64,000 nucleotides of DNA, taken from Streptococcus varani. GTDB lineage: Bacteria > Bacillota > Bacilli > Lactobacillales > Streptococcaceae. Within the stretch, counting starts at the first letter, position 1, and every line of letters begins with the position of its first letter. Location of the stretch: the NCBI RefSeq assembly GCF_001375655.1, contig NZ_CTEN01000004.1, positions 310,001-374,000 on the forward strand. Reading direction: 5' to 3'. A model generated the notes under the pieces. That model searched no databases. It saw only the letters and a program-made list of their open reading frames with translations, and had not been told where the DNA came from. Of this stretch, positions 45,506-53,908 are shown piece by piece. A program made the position numbers and the translations under genes.

Positions 45506-46336
45506 GCGGAAATGTTTTTGGGGAATGATTTGTTTGGAAGATAAGAAAAAGGAGATAAAAAAGATGATTGTCGAGGTCAGTACAATGCTAGACCCCGCAG
45601 CGATGTTAAAGGTATAGCCTAAAAAAAGTCCCAATACTGATGTGAAGGCACCCAGCCCCGAAGCCAAGCAAATCATATTCTTTAAACTAGAAGCAAAGAG
45701 ATAGGCCGTTGCTGCCGGAGTGATTAACATGGCTACAATCAAAATGGTTCCCACACTTTGCATAGCTGTTACAGAAACCAAGGTCAAAATCCCCATTAGT
45801 AGGTAGTGATAAAAACTAACATCCATACCCATAGACTTAGCTAGAACCGGATCAAATGAGGTCAGCAAGAGCTCTTTAAAGAAAAGGATAATCAAGGCAA
45901 ACACAAGAGTTGATACCCCGATAGTAATCCATTTATCACTATCTTGAACAGCTAAAATATTCCCAAAAAGAATGTGGAAAAGATCTGTCGAACTATTTGC
46001 TAAACCTATGAGGATAATCCCTAAAGCTAAAAAACTAGAAAAAGTAATGCCAATAGCAGTATCTCCTTTAACCACGCTGTTTTCCTTAATAAAGGTAATA
46101 ATGAAGGAAGCCAGTAAACCAAAAACGATAGCTCCAACAAAAAAGTTAATTCCTAAAATAAAGGAAAGTGCAACCCCTGGTAAAACAGCATGAGAAATTG
46201 CGTCCCCCATGAGAGACATAGACCGTAAGATGATAAAACAGCCTACTGCACCGGAAACAATACCAATGACAACTGCCGTAATTAGGGCATTTTGTAAGAA
46301 ATGGTACTGCATCAGTCCGTCAATAAATTTCATCAC
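45491..46336 (-). CDS. mtsC: Metal ABC transporter permease (Mn/Fe/Zn)
   Basis: 281-residue ABC-3 family permease with about eight helices. Family segments: GCFIILRSMSLMGDAISHAVLPGVALSF near the N-terminus and SVTAMQSVGTILIVAMLITPAATAYLF. Last gene of mtsABC; overlaps mtsB by one base. Substrate by context is Mn or Fe. Confidence 0.92.
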   Translation of the reverse strand: MMKFIDGLMQYHFLQNALITAVVIGIVSGAVGCFIILRSMSLMGDAISHAVLPGVALSFILGINFFVGAIVFGLLASFIITFIKENSVVKGDTAIGITFSSFLALGIILIGLANSSTDLFHILFGNILAVQDSDKWITIGVSTLVFALIILFFKELLLTSFDPVLAKSMGMDVSFYHYLLMGILTLVSVTAMQSVGTILIVAMLITPAATAYLFASSLKNMICLASGLGAFTSVLGLFLGYTFNIAAGSSIVLTSTIIFFISFFLSSKQIIPQKHFRKKTL

Positions 46337-47064
46337 TAGTCATCATCTCCTTTCTCTATAAAAATTCTATCCCCATAAGCTTGCTTTAGGAATTTTGCAT
46401 GGAAGACATCATCAACATTGCCATAGGCAATCATTTTTTTATTTAATAGTAATAACATGTCGAAATAGCCTTCAACCTTACTCAAATCATGGTGAACGAC
46501 TAAAATAGTTCTCCCTTGATTGCGCAAACTTTTTAGAATATCCATTATGATGTTTTCGCTAACCAAATCAATTCCAATGAATGGTTCGTCCAGAAAGATT
46601 GTCTGGGCATCTTGAACCAGACATCTGGCCACTAACATCCGTTGAAACTGTCCTCCCGACAAGGTCTTGATTGACCGATCTTTAAAAGTCAGTAAACCAA
46701 CTTGATCTAAAACAGCATCAACTTTACTCCAATCATCTTTTGTCAACCTACGAAAGAGACCCACTTTCTTATAGAGTCCCAAAGAAACACATTCTCTTAC
46801 AGTGATTGGAAAATTGTAATCAATGTGACTTTTTTGTTCAACATAAGCAATCGAAGTTTGAGATTTATCCCCTTTTTCCTTATCTAATAAAACCTGTCCG
46901 TCGTAAGAAATCAAGCCAAGGATAGCCTTCATGAATGACGACTTCCCTGCTCCATTTGGCCCAATAATCCCGACTATGTTTCCATGATCAATTGTCACTG
47001 AAACCTTTTCTAGTGCAAACTGTTCCGCTTCATATCTGACAGATAAATCTTTTGTTGTAATCAT
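46336..47064 (-). CDS. mtsB: Metal ABC transporter ATP-binding protein
   Basis: 242 residues. Walker A IIGPNGAGKSSFM, signature TLSGGQFQRMLVARCL, Walker B AQTIFLDEPFIGIDL, switch His in VVHHDLSKV. Zinc/manganese transporter subfamily. It follows mtsA by about 20 bases. Confidence 0.93.
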   Translation of the reverse strand: MITTKDLSVRYEAEQFALEKVSVTIDHGNIVGIIGPNGAGKSSFMKAILGLISYDGQVLLDKEKGDKSQTSIAYVEQKSHIDYNFPITVRECVSLGLYKKVGLFRRLTKDDWSKVDAVLDQVGLLTFKDRSIKTLSGGQFQRMLVARCLVQDAQTIFLDEPFIGIDLVSENIIMDILKSLRNQGRTILVVHHDLSKVEGYFDMLLLLNKKMIAYGNVDDVFHAKFLKQAYGDRIFIEKGDDD

Positions 47065-47083
47065 AATTCCTCCCAGTCAGTTT

Positions 47084-48010
47084 CTATTGTCCCAAACCTT
47101 CCGCTATCTTATCCAAATTCCATTTCATCATTGCATAGTAACTATCACCTTCTTCTCCTTCTCTAGAAATTGAGTCGGTAAAGAGCTGAGAGTAAATGTT
47201 GATTCCTGTCTCTCGTGAGATCGTTTTCATAGGCCGATCGTCCACACTGGACTCTACAAAAAGAGCTGACGGTCTTGGTCCAGCCTTGAGCTTCTCCACC
47301 AAGGAAGTTGTTTGTTGAGGAGTCCCTTCTTCTTCCGTGTTGATTTCCCAAATATAGGCTGATGGAATATCATAGGCTTTTGAGAAATATTTGAAACAGC
47401 CCTCACTGGTTACGATAAGCTTTTTATGACTTGGAATAGCGTCAAATTTTGATTTTGCTTCCATATCCAAAGCAGATAATTTTTTGATATATTCATCTAG
47501 ATTTTTTTGGTAAAAGGCTTCATTTTTTGGATCCTTTGCCATTAATTCTTTAGCAATATTTTGGGCATAAATCATTCCGTTTTCAAGATTAAGCCAAGCA
47601 TGAGGATCTTCCTTTCCTTTTTCACTTTCCCCTTCTAAATAAATCACCTCAACACCATTACTAGCTGCAAAGTAATCTTTATTTTCTTCTTTCTTAGCAT
47701 TCTTTACTAATTTCGTAAACCAGGCGTTTCCGCCATTTTCCAGATTAATCCCATTATAGAAAATGAGATCTGCTTTGCTCGTTTTTTCCACATCTTCCGG
47801 TAATGGTTCATATTCATGGGGATCTTGACCGATGGGTACGATGCTATGTAGATTGATTTTATCTCTGGCAATATTTTTGGTCATATCCGCCAAAATTGAG
47901 TTTGTGACGACAACGCTCAATTTTTCTTTATCCTCAGTTTTACTACTTGAACAAGCTCCAAGAAGGCCAACAAGGCAAAAAAGTCCGATTAGCTGTAGTG
48001 TTTTTTTCAT
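47084..48010 (-). CDS. mtsA: Metal-binding lipoprotein of the Mn/Fe ABC transporter
   Basis: 308-residue cluster A-I (LraI/TroA) solute-binding protein. Lipoprotein signal with lipobox LLGACSSS. Metal ligands by family: His in [11 protein letters not shown], His in [11 protein letters not shown], Glu in [11 protein letters not shown] region and Asp near the C-terminus (YSQLFTDSI). It captures Mn2+ or Fe2+ at the surface. First gene of the operon behind an MtsR operator. The symbol follows the S. pyogenes arrangement; in S. suis a related gene is called troA. Confidence 0.9.
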   Translation of the reverse strand: MKKTLQLIGLFCLVGLLGACSSSKTEDKEKLSVVVTNSILADMTKNIARDKINLHSIVPIGQDPHEYEPLPEDVEKTSKADLIFYNGINLENGGNAWFTKLVKNAKKEENKDYFAASNGVEVIYLEGESEKGKEDPHAWLNLENGMIYAQNIAKELMAKDPKNEAFYQKNLDEYIKKLSALDMEAKSKFDAIPSHKKLIVTSEGCFKYFSKAYDIPSAYIWEINTEEEGTPQQTTSLVEKLKAGPRPSALFVESSVDDRPMKTISRETGINIYSQLFTDSISREGEEGDSYYAMMKWNLDKIAEGLGQ

Positions 48011-48036
48011 AGAATCAACTCCTTAGTTTTAATTAA

Positions 48037-48066
48037 TTATAAAATTAGGGGAACCTAACTTTATAA
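48037..48066. promoter_or_regulatory. MtsR/SloR-type metal operator
   Basis: A 30-base near-perfect palindrome with half-sites TTATAAAATTAGG and CCTAACTTTATAA around GGAA. TTAGG..CCTAA is the DtxR-family Mn-regulator motif in streptococci. It lies just downstream of the mtsA -10, so bound MtsR would block mtsABC when metal is plentiful. Confidence 0.85.
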
Positions 48067-48068
48067 TT

Positions 48069-48096
48069 AGTATAACATAGTATAGAATGATGTCAA
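48069..48096 (-). promoter_or_regulatory. mtsABC promoter
   Basis: Minus-strand TTGACA (48091-48096), 16-base spacer, TATACT (48069-48074). A separate plus-strand TATAAT at 48114-48119 probably serves mtsR. Confidence 0.75.
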
Positions 48097-48139
48097 GCTT
48101 TTCTATTTTTTGATATAATAAAGTATACGGAGGTTGAAC

Positions 48140-48787
48140 ATGACACCAAATAAAGAAGATTATCTCAAGATGATTTATGAAATCGGAGAAACTGAAGATA
48201 AGATCAGCAATAAGCGTATTGCTGAACGGATGGGCGTATCCGCTCCCTCAGCTTCCGAAATGATTAAGAAATTAATAGCAGAAAATTTAATTATAAAAGA
48301 CAAGGATTTGGGTTATCAAGTCACTAGAGAAGGCTTATCGCTCGTATCCGAACTTTATCGCAAACATCGTTTAATCGAAATCTTTCTCATGCAAAAACTA
48401 CAATACAACATTGAGGAAGTTCATGAAGAAGCTGAAATTTTGGAACATACTGTTTCAACATTTTTTATCAATCGTCTAGAAGAATCTCTGGGATTCCCTT
48501 CTTTTTGCCCTCACGGTGGAACTATTCCCAAGAGAGGTGAATTACTGGTGGAATTGTATCACCAATCTTTGGCCCATATTGAAGAAATTGGTTTCTATAT
48601 GATCAACCGTGTTCACGATGACTTTGATTTATTGAACTATTTAGAAAAAAATGGTTTGGCTATTGGAATGACGGTTGAAATTAGCCAGATTGATTCATTT
48701 GCAGGAACTCATACATTGGTCTACCCCGGCAACCGTTTGGCTATCCCAACAAGCATTGCCAAACAAATTTATGTCAGCCCTGTTTAA
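48140..48787 (+). CDS. mtsR: DtxR-family manganese/iron-dependent repressor
   Basis: 215 residues from the ATG at 48140 (GGAGG six bases upstream). N-terminal winged helix (TPNKEDYLKMIYEIG, GVSAPSASEMIKKL), dimerisation/metal domain with the ligands in EVHEEAEILEHTVS and CPHGGTIPK, and a C-terminal FeoA/SH3-like domain. Divergent from mtsABC with the operator between, the expected regulatory arrangement. Confidence 0.93.
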   Translation: MTPNKEDYLKMIYEIGETEDKISNKRIAERMGVSAPSASEMIKKLIAENLIIKDKDLGYQVTREGLSLVSELYRKHRLIEIFLMQKLQYNIEEVHEEAEILEHTVSTFFINRLEESLGFPSFCPHGGTIPKRGELLVELYHQSLAHIEEIGFYMINRVHDDFDLLNYLEKNGLAIGMTVEISQIDSFAGTHTLVYPGNRLAIPTSIAKQIYVSPV

Positions 48788-48797
48788 CCATAAGAAA

Positions 48798-48838
48798 AAG
48801 GAAATTTCTCGATTGAAATGAGAAATTTCCTTTTTTTT
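48798..48838 (+). terminator. Terminator of mtsR
   Basis: 13-bp stem AAGGAAATTTCTC/GAGAAATTTCCTT followed by TTTTTT, 11 bases after the stop. Confidence 0.9.
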
Positions 48839-48927
48839 ATAGTCAAATGAATGAGCTTTTGGACTAGGAACTGCGGTGCAGGCAACTCAAATAGTCTGGG
48901 AATAGACTGTTTGAGCTTGGAAATAAA

Positions 48928-49479
48928 AGAGGCTGGGCAAAAACCAGCTTCAGAATATAAAAAACGAGCATTTCCGCAGTTGGAGATGCCCGTTTTTATA
49001 TGCCATGGTTTATAATTATAATAACCACAAAACAACTAGAAAGCCATGACTATGTATAAAGAGTATAACACAAATCAGTTGAGTTTGGAACTAAATCTTG
49101 CCTACAATATTCCTATGAATCACGAGGTTAGATTGATCAGTCTTTTTGTGGACAGTATCCCTAATCATGTTTTATTGGAAGATAAATCACACACTGGCCG
49201 TCCTGCCTTCCATCCGGCTATGCTCATGAAGATGACGCTCTTCGCCTACGCTCGTCAGGTCTTTTCTGGTCGCAAAATGGTTCATGTCAGAGGCAATCAA
49301 GCCGTCCAAACGGAGATCGGCTTCCTATTCATGAGCATGAATCTCACAAAATTGGCTAAGAATCTCGACCCTAAAAATTCAAATACTCAAAAACCACACA
49401 GTGATTTTTTCATCTTGATTGTTTTCAAGACTGAAATCTCTGTGTGGTTTTATTTGAAGCTACTTTTTGCCCAGCCTCT
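48928..49479 (+). mobile_element. IS1182-like element with large internal deletion
   Basis: A 552-base element bounded by perfect 16-base inverted repeats AGAGGCTGGGCAAAAA (48928-48943 and 49464-49479). Inside are the start and the end of a transposase gene joined by a deletion, and a terminator-like stem (AAACCACACAG/CTGTGTGGTTT near 49395-49450). With both ends intact it could in principle be moved by a transposase in trans. No target duplication was recognised. Confidence 0.8.
49046..49460 (+). pseudogene. IS1182-family transposase, middle deleted
   Basis: The N-terminal part (MYKEYNTNQLSLELNLAYNI ... HTGRPAFHPAMLMKMTLFAY, DUF772) runs to SGRKM and is then joined to the C-terminal end of such transposases (VHVRGNQAVQTEIGFLFMSM NLTKLAKNL). 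The catalytic DDE core, several hundred residues, is missing. The open frame runs on to 49531 past the element's right end. Confidence 0.8.
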
Positions 49480-49600
49480 CACCTTACAGTCTGAGGACAG
49501 ACTGTTGGAGGTCCGAAATAAAAGAAACTAAGTTTCTCTCAACTGGAGTACGGCAAGCCGATAGTGACAACGTATTGAAGTTAATTCAAAAGACTATATT
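49477..49600 (+). repeat. Dispersed intergenic repeat, copy 2
   Basis: Plus-strand match to the reverse complement of 7829-7960: GAGGTCCGAAATAAAAGAAA, CTCAACTGGAGTACGGCAAG and CAAAAGACTATA. It abuts the IS1182-like right end. On the other side of that IS, at 48880-48928, a similar but divergent hairpin ending GGAAATAAAAG occurs. The interval 49621-49813 that follows shows no gene. Confidence 0.7.
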
Positions 49601-49620
49601 AAGATTCTGGATCGTCCAGA
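49597..49620. repeat. 24-bp direct repeat, left copy (att-like)
   Basis: Begins TATTAAGATTCTGG and ends ATCGTCCAGA. It is identical to 56031-56054, which is the 3' end of the DUF896 gene including its stop codon. Here it is out of context, between the dispersed repeat and the PTS region. The two copies flank 6.4 kb. Confidence 0.85.
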
Positions 49621-51075
49621 TATAAACTATTTCTTTGTTTTTACTTATTGGGCCAATTGAGTGCTTCCTTGAATTGATAGGAACTGGTATCTTCCATATC
49701 TCAGAAATAGGAAGTCTTCTTCAAAAAATTTGGAAAGAGTGAGTTAATCGTAAAAAATTCACTGGAATCAAATTAGATCTCTGATTCATTAAAATAATGG
49801 AGCCTACATTTTTTTATCCAAGCACTTGTTTAATCCGGCTTGTTACACCTTTGAGATTGTAGCATTCTGCATAATCACGAATAGGGCGCTTAATATGGTC
49901 AATAACATAACGTTGCCCATCAATATCATGTGCTGATAGATTAGCATAAAGCTTTTCGATTTCAGTTTTGACAGTATCATCGTTGAAGGTATAGTGACCA
50001 GCGATATCTAATATTTCTTCTTGAAGTTTCTTATCGCCAGACAAAATTTGCTCAACTGTCAAATCTTTTTGTTCTCCAACCATCCATTTTCTCCAACGTT
50101 CGCTTTCGATAGCTTTGATTAGAAGAGTTTCAGCTACTTTAGAGGCTTCCGCAACAAGACCGTACTCAACCAATTTTGCCTCGACCTTAGCAAGATTCAG
50201 ATATGCACGAGTTTCTTCTGTACCGTATTGAGGTGCCACGTTTGTTGCTGTGATACGAGATGGAATATGTTCTAGTAAGGTAACATCGTCCAGATAATCA
50301 CCATTGTGTTCTTTGAGACCAACACCATATCGCTTAGCCATTTGGGATAATTCAAAGGCGTTTTTAAAATTGAAATGACCAACTTGTTCTGTTTTTCGGG
50401 TCAAGGTCCCTGTTTGACCAACAATAAAGGTTGGCATTGGTAGGTTTCGTCTTCCAAGTTCTTCTTGAAGTCCAAGAATGAAATTCTCATAGGTTTCGGT
50501 AGAAGTGAGTCCACCGTTGGTTTCTTCTGTGCCCACTTCATAGCCAATTTCTGGCAAATTTCGGGCCTTACGTTCTCTTTCACAGAAATCAATCAGTTCA
50601 ACAGTTCTTTCTAGGACTACATCTAGTGGAATGACTTTTCCAACTTCAAATGGATCTTTCGTAGGATCAATCATGAGCAGATCGAAGCCAGCTTCAATAT
50701 CACCGATATAGGATAGTTGTCCCAGTTTCATAGCTTCTTCAGTTGGCAAATGATCGTTGCGTTCCTTATCACGTTGCCAAGGCCCCCCATGATCTCGGCA
50801 AAGATAATATAGATTGTCATAGCCAATTTTTTTTGCTACTTCTTCTACAGCCTCAGCAAAGCTAAACTGATTCCAACCATTGACATAGCCCCCTCCTAGC
50901 TCGTCTAGGTCAACCTGATTCCGGCTAGCTATGAACATAACTGGATAGTCATCTTCTTTGGAAAGTTCCAAAGTAGCTTGGACACAATTTTTTGACATTG
51001 GTCCAATCCCAAGGATTGTAGCACTTTCACCAGTTTCCTGAAGTTTTAATAGTCCTTGAACAGTTTTTTTAATTG

Positions 51076-51980
51076 CGCATGTTGTCAAGTCAAGTGCAAC
51101 AAGTTGATTGATAACTAGAGATCCAGAGGTTAAGCTATTTGGGCTATCCCAAATAGGAATTTTGAAGATTGGTATTGAAGAAGTCGTCTCGGGCGCTCAT
51201 TGATGGCTGTGATATAGTTGTCAAGTTCTTCAGAGGTTAGTGAATTAAAAGAGTTTCCTTTAGGGATATATTCTCTGAGGAGACCATTGAAGTTCTCATT
51301 TGTACCTCTCTCATGTGAAGAATATGGATGTGCAAAGTAAACATCAACAGCTTCCAAGTCTGAGAGTAAACTAAATTCAGAACCATTATCAGCTGTAATG
51401 GATGCAATAGGATACTGACCATCTTAGGTAAATCGATTGGTTTTATAACTAACAGCCCCTCTTTGATATAGCGATAAATGGTTTTGGTAGAGGGAACAAC
51501 CTCCTCAGGATGATTTGCTTTATAAGTCTGAACGAAACTATCTACGCTATGAAGACGAATTTTAGCTTTCAAGGCATATCCTAATTGCTCAATGAATTTA
51601 GCGGAGCAGTCATTCAACTTGAGATAAGAGCACTTTTGACGATTGGATTCATAGACACGCTGTCCGCTATCAGCGAAATAGGCACTGAAATAGGTACGTT
51701 TCCCATTCTTATCCTGTACCTGATCCACCGAACCACGTTTGATTTCTCGACTGATTGTCGACCGGTGACGACCTAGAAGACGAGCGATTTCAGCCGGTTT
51801 CTTTCCCATTTTAAGATAAGCAGCCATTTCGCCACGTTCCGAGGCTGAGAGATGAGAATAGGTTGATTTTTTGGTAGAATGAGTGTTGGACATGTTCATC
51901 TGCTTTCTATACTGAGTTGGGGAATTCTAGTATATCAGACGAACATGTCTTTTTTGTTGCACTTCATTTTACAACGCGGG
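51076..51980 (-). mobile_element. IS30-family element inserted in the gatZ-like gene
   Basis: 905-base element with 26-base imperfect inverted ends (left CGCATGTTGTC...AAGTGCAACA; right, reverse complement, CCCGCGTTGTA...AAGTGCAACA). It is flanked by 13-base direct repeats GTTTTTTTAATTG (51063-51075 and 51981-51993). It is shorter than a normal 1.05-kb IS30 relative because of an internal deletion. Its left 276 bases equal the remnant at 2015-2291. Confidence 0.92.
51130..51899 (-). pseudogene. IS30-family transposase, internally deleted and frameshifted
   Basis: The N-terminal half (start MNMSNTHSTKKSTYSHLSAS; HTH PAEIARLLGRHRSTISREIK) runs to KPIDLPKM near 51420. There it meets, in another frame, the second half (QYPIASITADNGSEFSLLSD, then VDVYFAHPYSSHERGTNENF). 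About 50 residues including the first catalytic Asp are missing. It cannot transpose itself. Confidence 0.88.
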
Positions 51981-52023
51981 GTTTTTTTAATTGGTAATTT
52001 ACTCATAATTTTCTTCCTTCTCC

Positions 52024-53073
52024 TTATAATTCTGATTCATCAAGATTGGGTTTTGTAAAGTGGAGCATGGCTACGGATACAAACGTCCCGATAAACATGG
52101 CAATAACATACCAAAGTTTCCCATTTACAACAGGCAAGATGATAAGACCGCCATGTGGTACGAGAGCTTCAACATTATTCATCATCCCAAGGGCACCACC
52201 AACAGCACTTCCGACGATAATGGCTGGTAAAACACGCTTCATATCTTTTACAGCAAATGGAATAGCTCCTTCCGTAATTCCAATGAGGCCCATAAAAAGA
52301 GCTGACATCCCCAAGTCACGATCTTCTTGATTGTATTTCTTCCGATCAATCAAGGTTGAGATAGCCATAGCCAATGGTGGAATGGCAACTGCAATACGGT
52401 GGGCACCATTTGGAGCATAAACGCCTTCTGCCATCAAAGCCAGAGTGAAGGCTGTGGCTGTTTTATTAATAGGTCCTCCCATATCAATTGCTGTCATAGC
52501 ACCGATTATCAGACCGAGGACAATTGCACTGCCACCCTGTAATTCACCAAGTGTCGCTACCAACCAATCCATAGCTGCACCAATCGGGGCAGAAATGATA
52601 TAGATATAAAACATCCCTAAGACAAAAGTAGTCAGTACTGGTACAATCAGGATCGGCATAATAGTTCGTATTGTATTATTGACCTTCCAAGTCTTACACC
52701 ATTTTACAAAGTAACCTGCAACAACACCCAAAAGCATGGCTCCTAAGAATCCCGTTTTAACTTGACCTTCACCGATTGGATTATTGGCAACATAACCAAG
52801 AATCATGGCTGGTGCAATACCTGGCTTCCCCGCAATAGAATAAGCGATATAACCCGATAAAATCGGAATCATCATAGAAAAACCAGCAATCCCAAGATCA
52901 AGTAAATTCTGCATGAATTGGCTAGTTACCTCCATACCACCATCACCCGCGTTACCGGTTGAAAGAGCCAGAGCGATAAATACCCCACCAACAACAACCG
53001 AAGGTAGCATGTATGATACACCTGTGTTGAAAGCTTTTTGCAAGTCCTTAAAAACTTTGTTTTCCTGTTTCAT
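52024..53073 (-). CDS. Fructose-family PTS permease, EIIC component
   Basis: 349 residues from the ATG at 53071-53073 behind AAAGGG; five codons upstream are open from a TTG. About nine transmembrane segments; family features include KAFNTGVSYMLPSVVVGGVF, IAYSIAGKPGIAPAMILGYV and GPINKTATAFTLALMAEGVY. It carries the sugar across the membrane with phosphorylation by EIIB. Substrate not certain; the GatZ-like gene suggests a hexitol or tagatose-pathway sugar. Confidence 0.88.
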   Translation of the reverse strand: MKQENKVFKDLQKAFNTGVSYMLPSVVVGGVFIALALSTGNAGDGGMEVTSQFMQNLLDLGIAGFSMMIPILSGYIAYSIAGKPGIAPAMILGYVANNPIGEGQVKTGFLGAMLLGVVAGYFVKWCKTWKVNNTIRTIMPILIVPVLTTFVLGMFYIYIISAPIGAAMDWLVATLGELQGGSAIVLGLIIGAMTAIDMGGPINKTATAFTLALMAEGVYAPNGAHRIAVAIPPLAMAISTLIDRKKYNQEDRDLGMSALFMGLIGITEGAIPFAVKDMKRVLPAIIVGSAVGGALGMMNNVEALVPHGGLIILPVVNGKLWYVIAMFIGTFVSVAMLHFTKPNLDESEL

Positions 53074-53111
53074 ATTTTTCCCTTTCAATAAAAATTGAAT
53101 ATAGTAGACGG

Positions 53112-53426
53112 TTATAGTTTTTCTGCCGCGTCAATAATTTCAGCAGGATGTTTGATGACCTGACTAGGATCTACATGGAGAACTTTTCCATTATCCTCTT
53201 TTTCTTCGAAGCGTTCCTCACCATCAATACCAATGGCAACAGCAAGTATAACCAGGTCAGCAGCATCTACTTCTTGCTGCTCTAGTTCATTTTCGATTCC
53301 CATGCTTCCCTGAGTTTCAACCTTGACTTCATAACCACGCTTGCGGCATTCTTTTTCGATAGCCTCCTGCGCCATATATGTATGAGCGACACCTGTCGGA
53401 CAGGCTGTTACAGCAACAATTTTCAT
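53112..53426 (-). CDS. Fructose-family PTS EIIB component
   Basis: 104 residues starting MKIVAVTACPTGVAHTYMAQ, the signature of fructose-type EIIB; Cys9 is the phosphorylation site. Complete, separate polypeptide. It lies 38 bases before EIIC and 11 after EIIA. Confidence 0.93.
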   Translation of the reverse strand: MKIVAVTACPTGVAHTYMAQEAIEKECRKRGYEVKVETQGSMGIENELEQQEVDAADLVILAVAIGIDGEERFEEKEDNGKVLHVDPSQVIKHPAEIIDAAEKL

Positions 53427-53437
53427 AAGATTCCTCC

Positions 53438-53908
53438 TTATATTTCAATAGATGTTAATTGTTGATAGACATTTTCAGTATCCGCTTGCTTCAATAATTT
53501 ATTCCTAAAATCTTCGTCCAGTAATTTTTTACTAAGTTGAGAAATAAACTTCAAATGGAGTTTTACATACTCTGATTCGGGAACGCCAATCAAGAAGATT
53601 AATTTGACTGGTTCGTCTTGGTTCGCCTCCCAAGCAATTTCCTTATTTAAGCGCATAAAAGCTATAAAAGGCCTTTTTGCAGCATCTGTTTTTCCGTGAG
53701 GGATAGCAATCAAATAGCCAATGGCAGTTGAAATTTCTTCCTCTCTCGCTAAAATTGCCTGTAAAAAATCTTCTTTATTAGTGATATACTCATTCTTCAA
53801 AGCTTCTAGAGCAATATGTTCTAAAACCTGATTTCGACTATTGAAATCTTTGTCTAGAAAGATGAGATTTTTTGAGATGACGTCTATTGATATTTGGTGT
53901 TCACCCAT
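53438..53908 (-). CDS. Fructose/mannitol-family PTS EIIA component
   Basis: 156 residues from the ATG at 53906-53908, placed because GGAGG lies eight bases upstream inside the regulator gene; the open frame begins five codons earlier. PTS_EIIA_2 domain with phospho-His71 in YLIAIPHGKTD. It takes phosphate from HPr. The start overlaps the end of the regulator gene, so the two are coupled. Confidence 0.9.
   Translation of the reverse strand: MGEHQISIDVISKNLIFLDKDFNSRNQVLEHIALEALKNEYITNKEDFLQAILAREEEISTAIGYLIAIPHGKTDAAKRPFIAFMRLNKEIAWEANQDEPVKLIFLIGVPESEYVKLHLKFISQLSKKLLDEDFRNKLLKQADTENVYQQLTSIEI

Larger units (their letters stand above)
49814..52006 (-). pseudogene. GatZ/KbaZ-type tagatose-bisphosphate aldolase subunit gene, split by an IS30-family element
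   Basis: The first 26 bases (51981-52006, ATG to MSKLPIKK plus AC) lie on one side of the IS; the remaining body (49814-51075) lies on the other. Removing the IS and one copy of the 13-base repeat restores one frame reading MSKLPIKKTVQGLLKLQ and about 430 residues in all. The body has the GatZ/KbaZ pattern (GIGPMSKNCVQATLELS, FIASRNQVDLDELGGGYVNG, RDHGGPWQRD, FVGQTGTLTRK-like, LKEHNGDYL). This subunit stabilises class II tagatose-1,6-bisphosphate aldolase; relatives may have other sugar-phosphate roles. A TTG inside the IS end (51086-51088) keeps the frame open but has no ribosome binding site. Confidence 0.85.

Noticed and set aside
49621..49813. Possible short gene (minus strand, MEDTSSYQFKEALNWPNK) between the left 24-bp repeat and the GatZ-like gene
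   Set aside because: Only 18 codons without a ribosome binding site; may be a relic of a longer gene but cannot be supported.
49814..51088. GatZ-like open frame starting at 51088 as an intact gene
   Set aside because: Its first codons (TTG ACA ACA TGC GC) come from the IS end; there is no ribosome binding site, and the real start lies at 52006 beyond the IS.
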